Of a stretch of DNA of 61,889 bases, positions 61,803 to 61,889 are shown one piece after another (the first letter of the stretch is position 1; each line of letters begins with the position of its first letter). Made by a program: the position numbers and the translations under genes. The notes beneath the pieces were generated by a model. That model did not search any database, was not told where the DNA came from, and saw only the letters and a program-made list of their open reading frames with translations. The stretch is from Paenibacillus sp. CF384 (GTDB taxonomy: Bacteria > Bacillota > Bacilli > Paenibacillales > Paenibacillaceae), in NCBI RefSeq assembly GCF_900106745.1, contig NZ_FNNV01000028.1, positions 1 to 61,889 on the forward strand, given 5' to 3'.

Positions 61803-61889
61803 AGGATAAGCCCTCGACCGATTAGTATTCGTCAGCTGCATGCATTGCTGCACTTCCACCTCGAACCTATCAACCTGGTCGTCTTCCAG
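61803..61889 (-). rRNA. 23S ribosomal RNA, 3' end (partial)
   Basis: On the minus strand it reads CTGGAAGACGACCAGGTTGATAGG, then ACTAATCGGTCGAGGGCTTATCC, the conserved 23S 3' terminus. The rest is beyond the right edge. The 130-base spacer to 5S contains TTCGTATCCAGTTTTCAAGG, common in Bacillales rrn spacers. Confidence 0.95.

Overview
The window is a chromosomal segment of about 62 kb from an endospore-forming, low-to-mid GC Gram-positive bacterium. The gene order is the Bacillus-type block from rrn through ctsR-clpC, rpoBC and the S10-spc-alpha operons to gerD-kbaA-pdaB, and sporulation and germination genes (sigH, cwlD, gerD, kbaA, pdaB, a spoIIM-like gene) are present. Protein sequences and layout (sat-cysH beside rpsI, pssA after disA, a fused set of spc-alpha genes directly next to truA) suggest a member of the Paenibacillaceae. 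That placement is inference from recalled families, not from a search.

Layout. Almost everything is on the minus strand, so the natural reading direction is right to left. At the right edge lie the 3' end of a 23S rRNA gene and a 5S rRNA gene with a terminator (61803-61889, 61551-61669). Then come the CtsR heat-shock operon with radA and disA (ctsR-mcsA-mcsB-clpC-radA-disA, 61026-53822), pssA, a small plus-strand gene of unknown function, and yacL-ispD-ispF-gltX. A Cys-type T-box leader precedes cysE-cysS-mrnC-rlmB-rae1, followed by sigH. The transcription and translation block runs rpmG-secE-nusG-rplK-rplA, L10 leader, rplJ-rplL, an rsmC-like methyltransferase, rpoB-rpoC, rplGB (ybxF), rpsL-rpsG-fusA-tuf, then the S10/spc/alpha super-operon from rpsJ to rplQ. 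After it come truA, rplM-rpsI, the sulfate-assimilation pair cysH-sat, cwlD, salA, gerD (+), kbaA, pdaB (+), a SpoIIM-family gene and a small unknown gene. At the left edge are the promoter, boxA and 5' end of a 16S rRNA gene.

The segment is therefore bracketed by two different rRNA operons in the same orientation. The functions cohere around rapid growth (RNA polymerase, ribosome, elongation factors, rRNA maturation by Mini-III and RlmB), stress proteostasis (CtsR/McsAB/ClpC), DNA-integrity and c-di-AMP signalling (DisA), cysteine supply (Sat, CysH, CysE, CysS) and entry into and exit from dormancy (SigH, KbaA, CwlD, GerD, PdaB).

No CRISPR array, prophage, insertion sequence or defence island is visible, and I found no convincing new multi-gene system. 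The less explained signals are non-coding: an 18-bp DnaA-box-containing motif repeated near both rRNA operons, a three-tier nested hairpin between rpoC and rplGB, a terminator-like hairpin inside the S10 operon leader, a long imperfect palindrome between rpsJ and tuf, and mutually exclusive hairpins in the rpoB leader. Start codons were assigned from Shine-Dalgarno spacing and family length. Nine genes appear to use GTG or TTG, including all three large RNA polymerase subunit genes. Promoter and terminator calls were made by eye.
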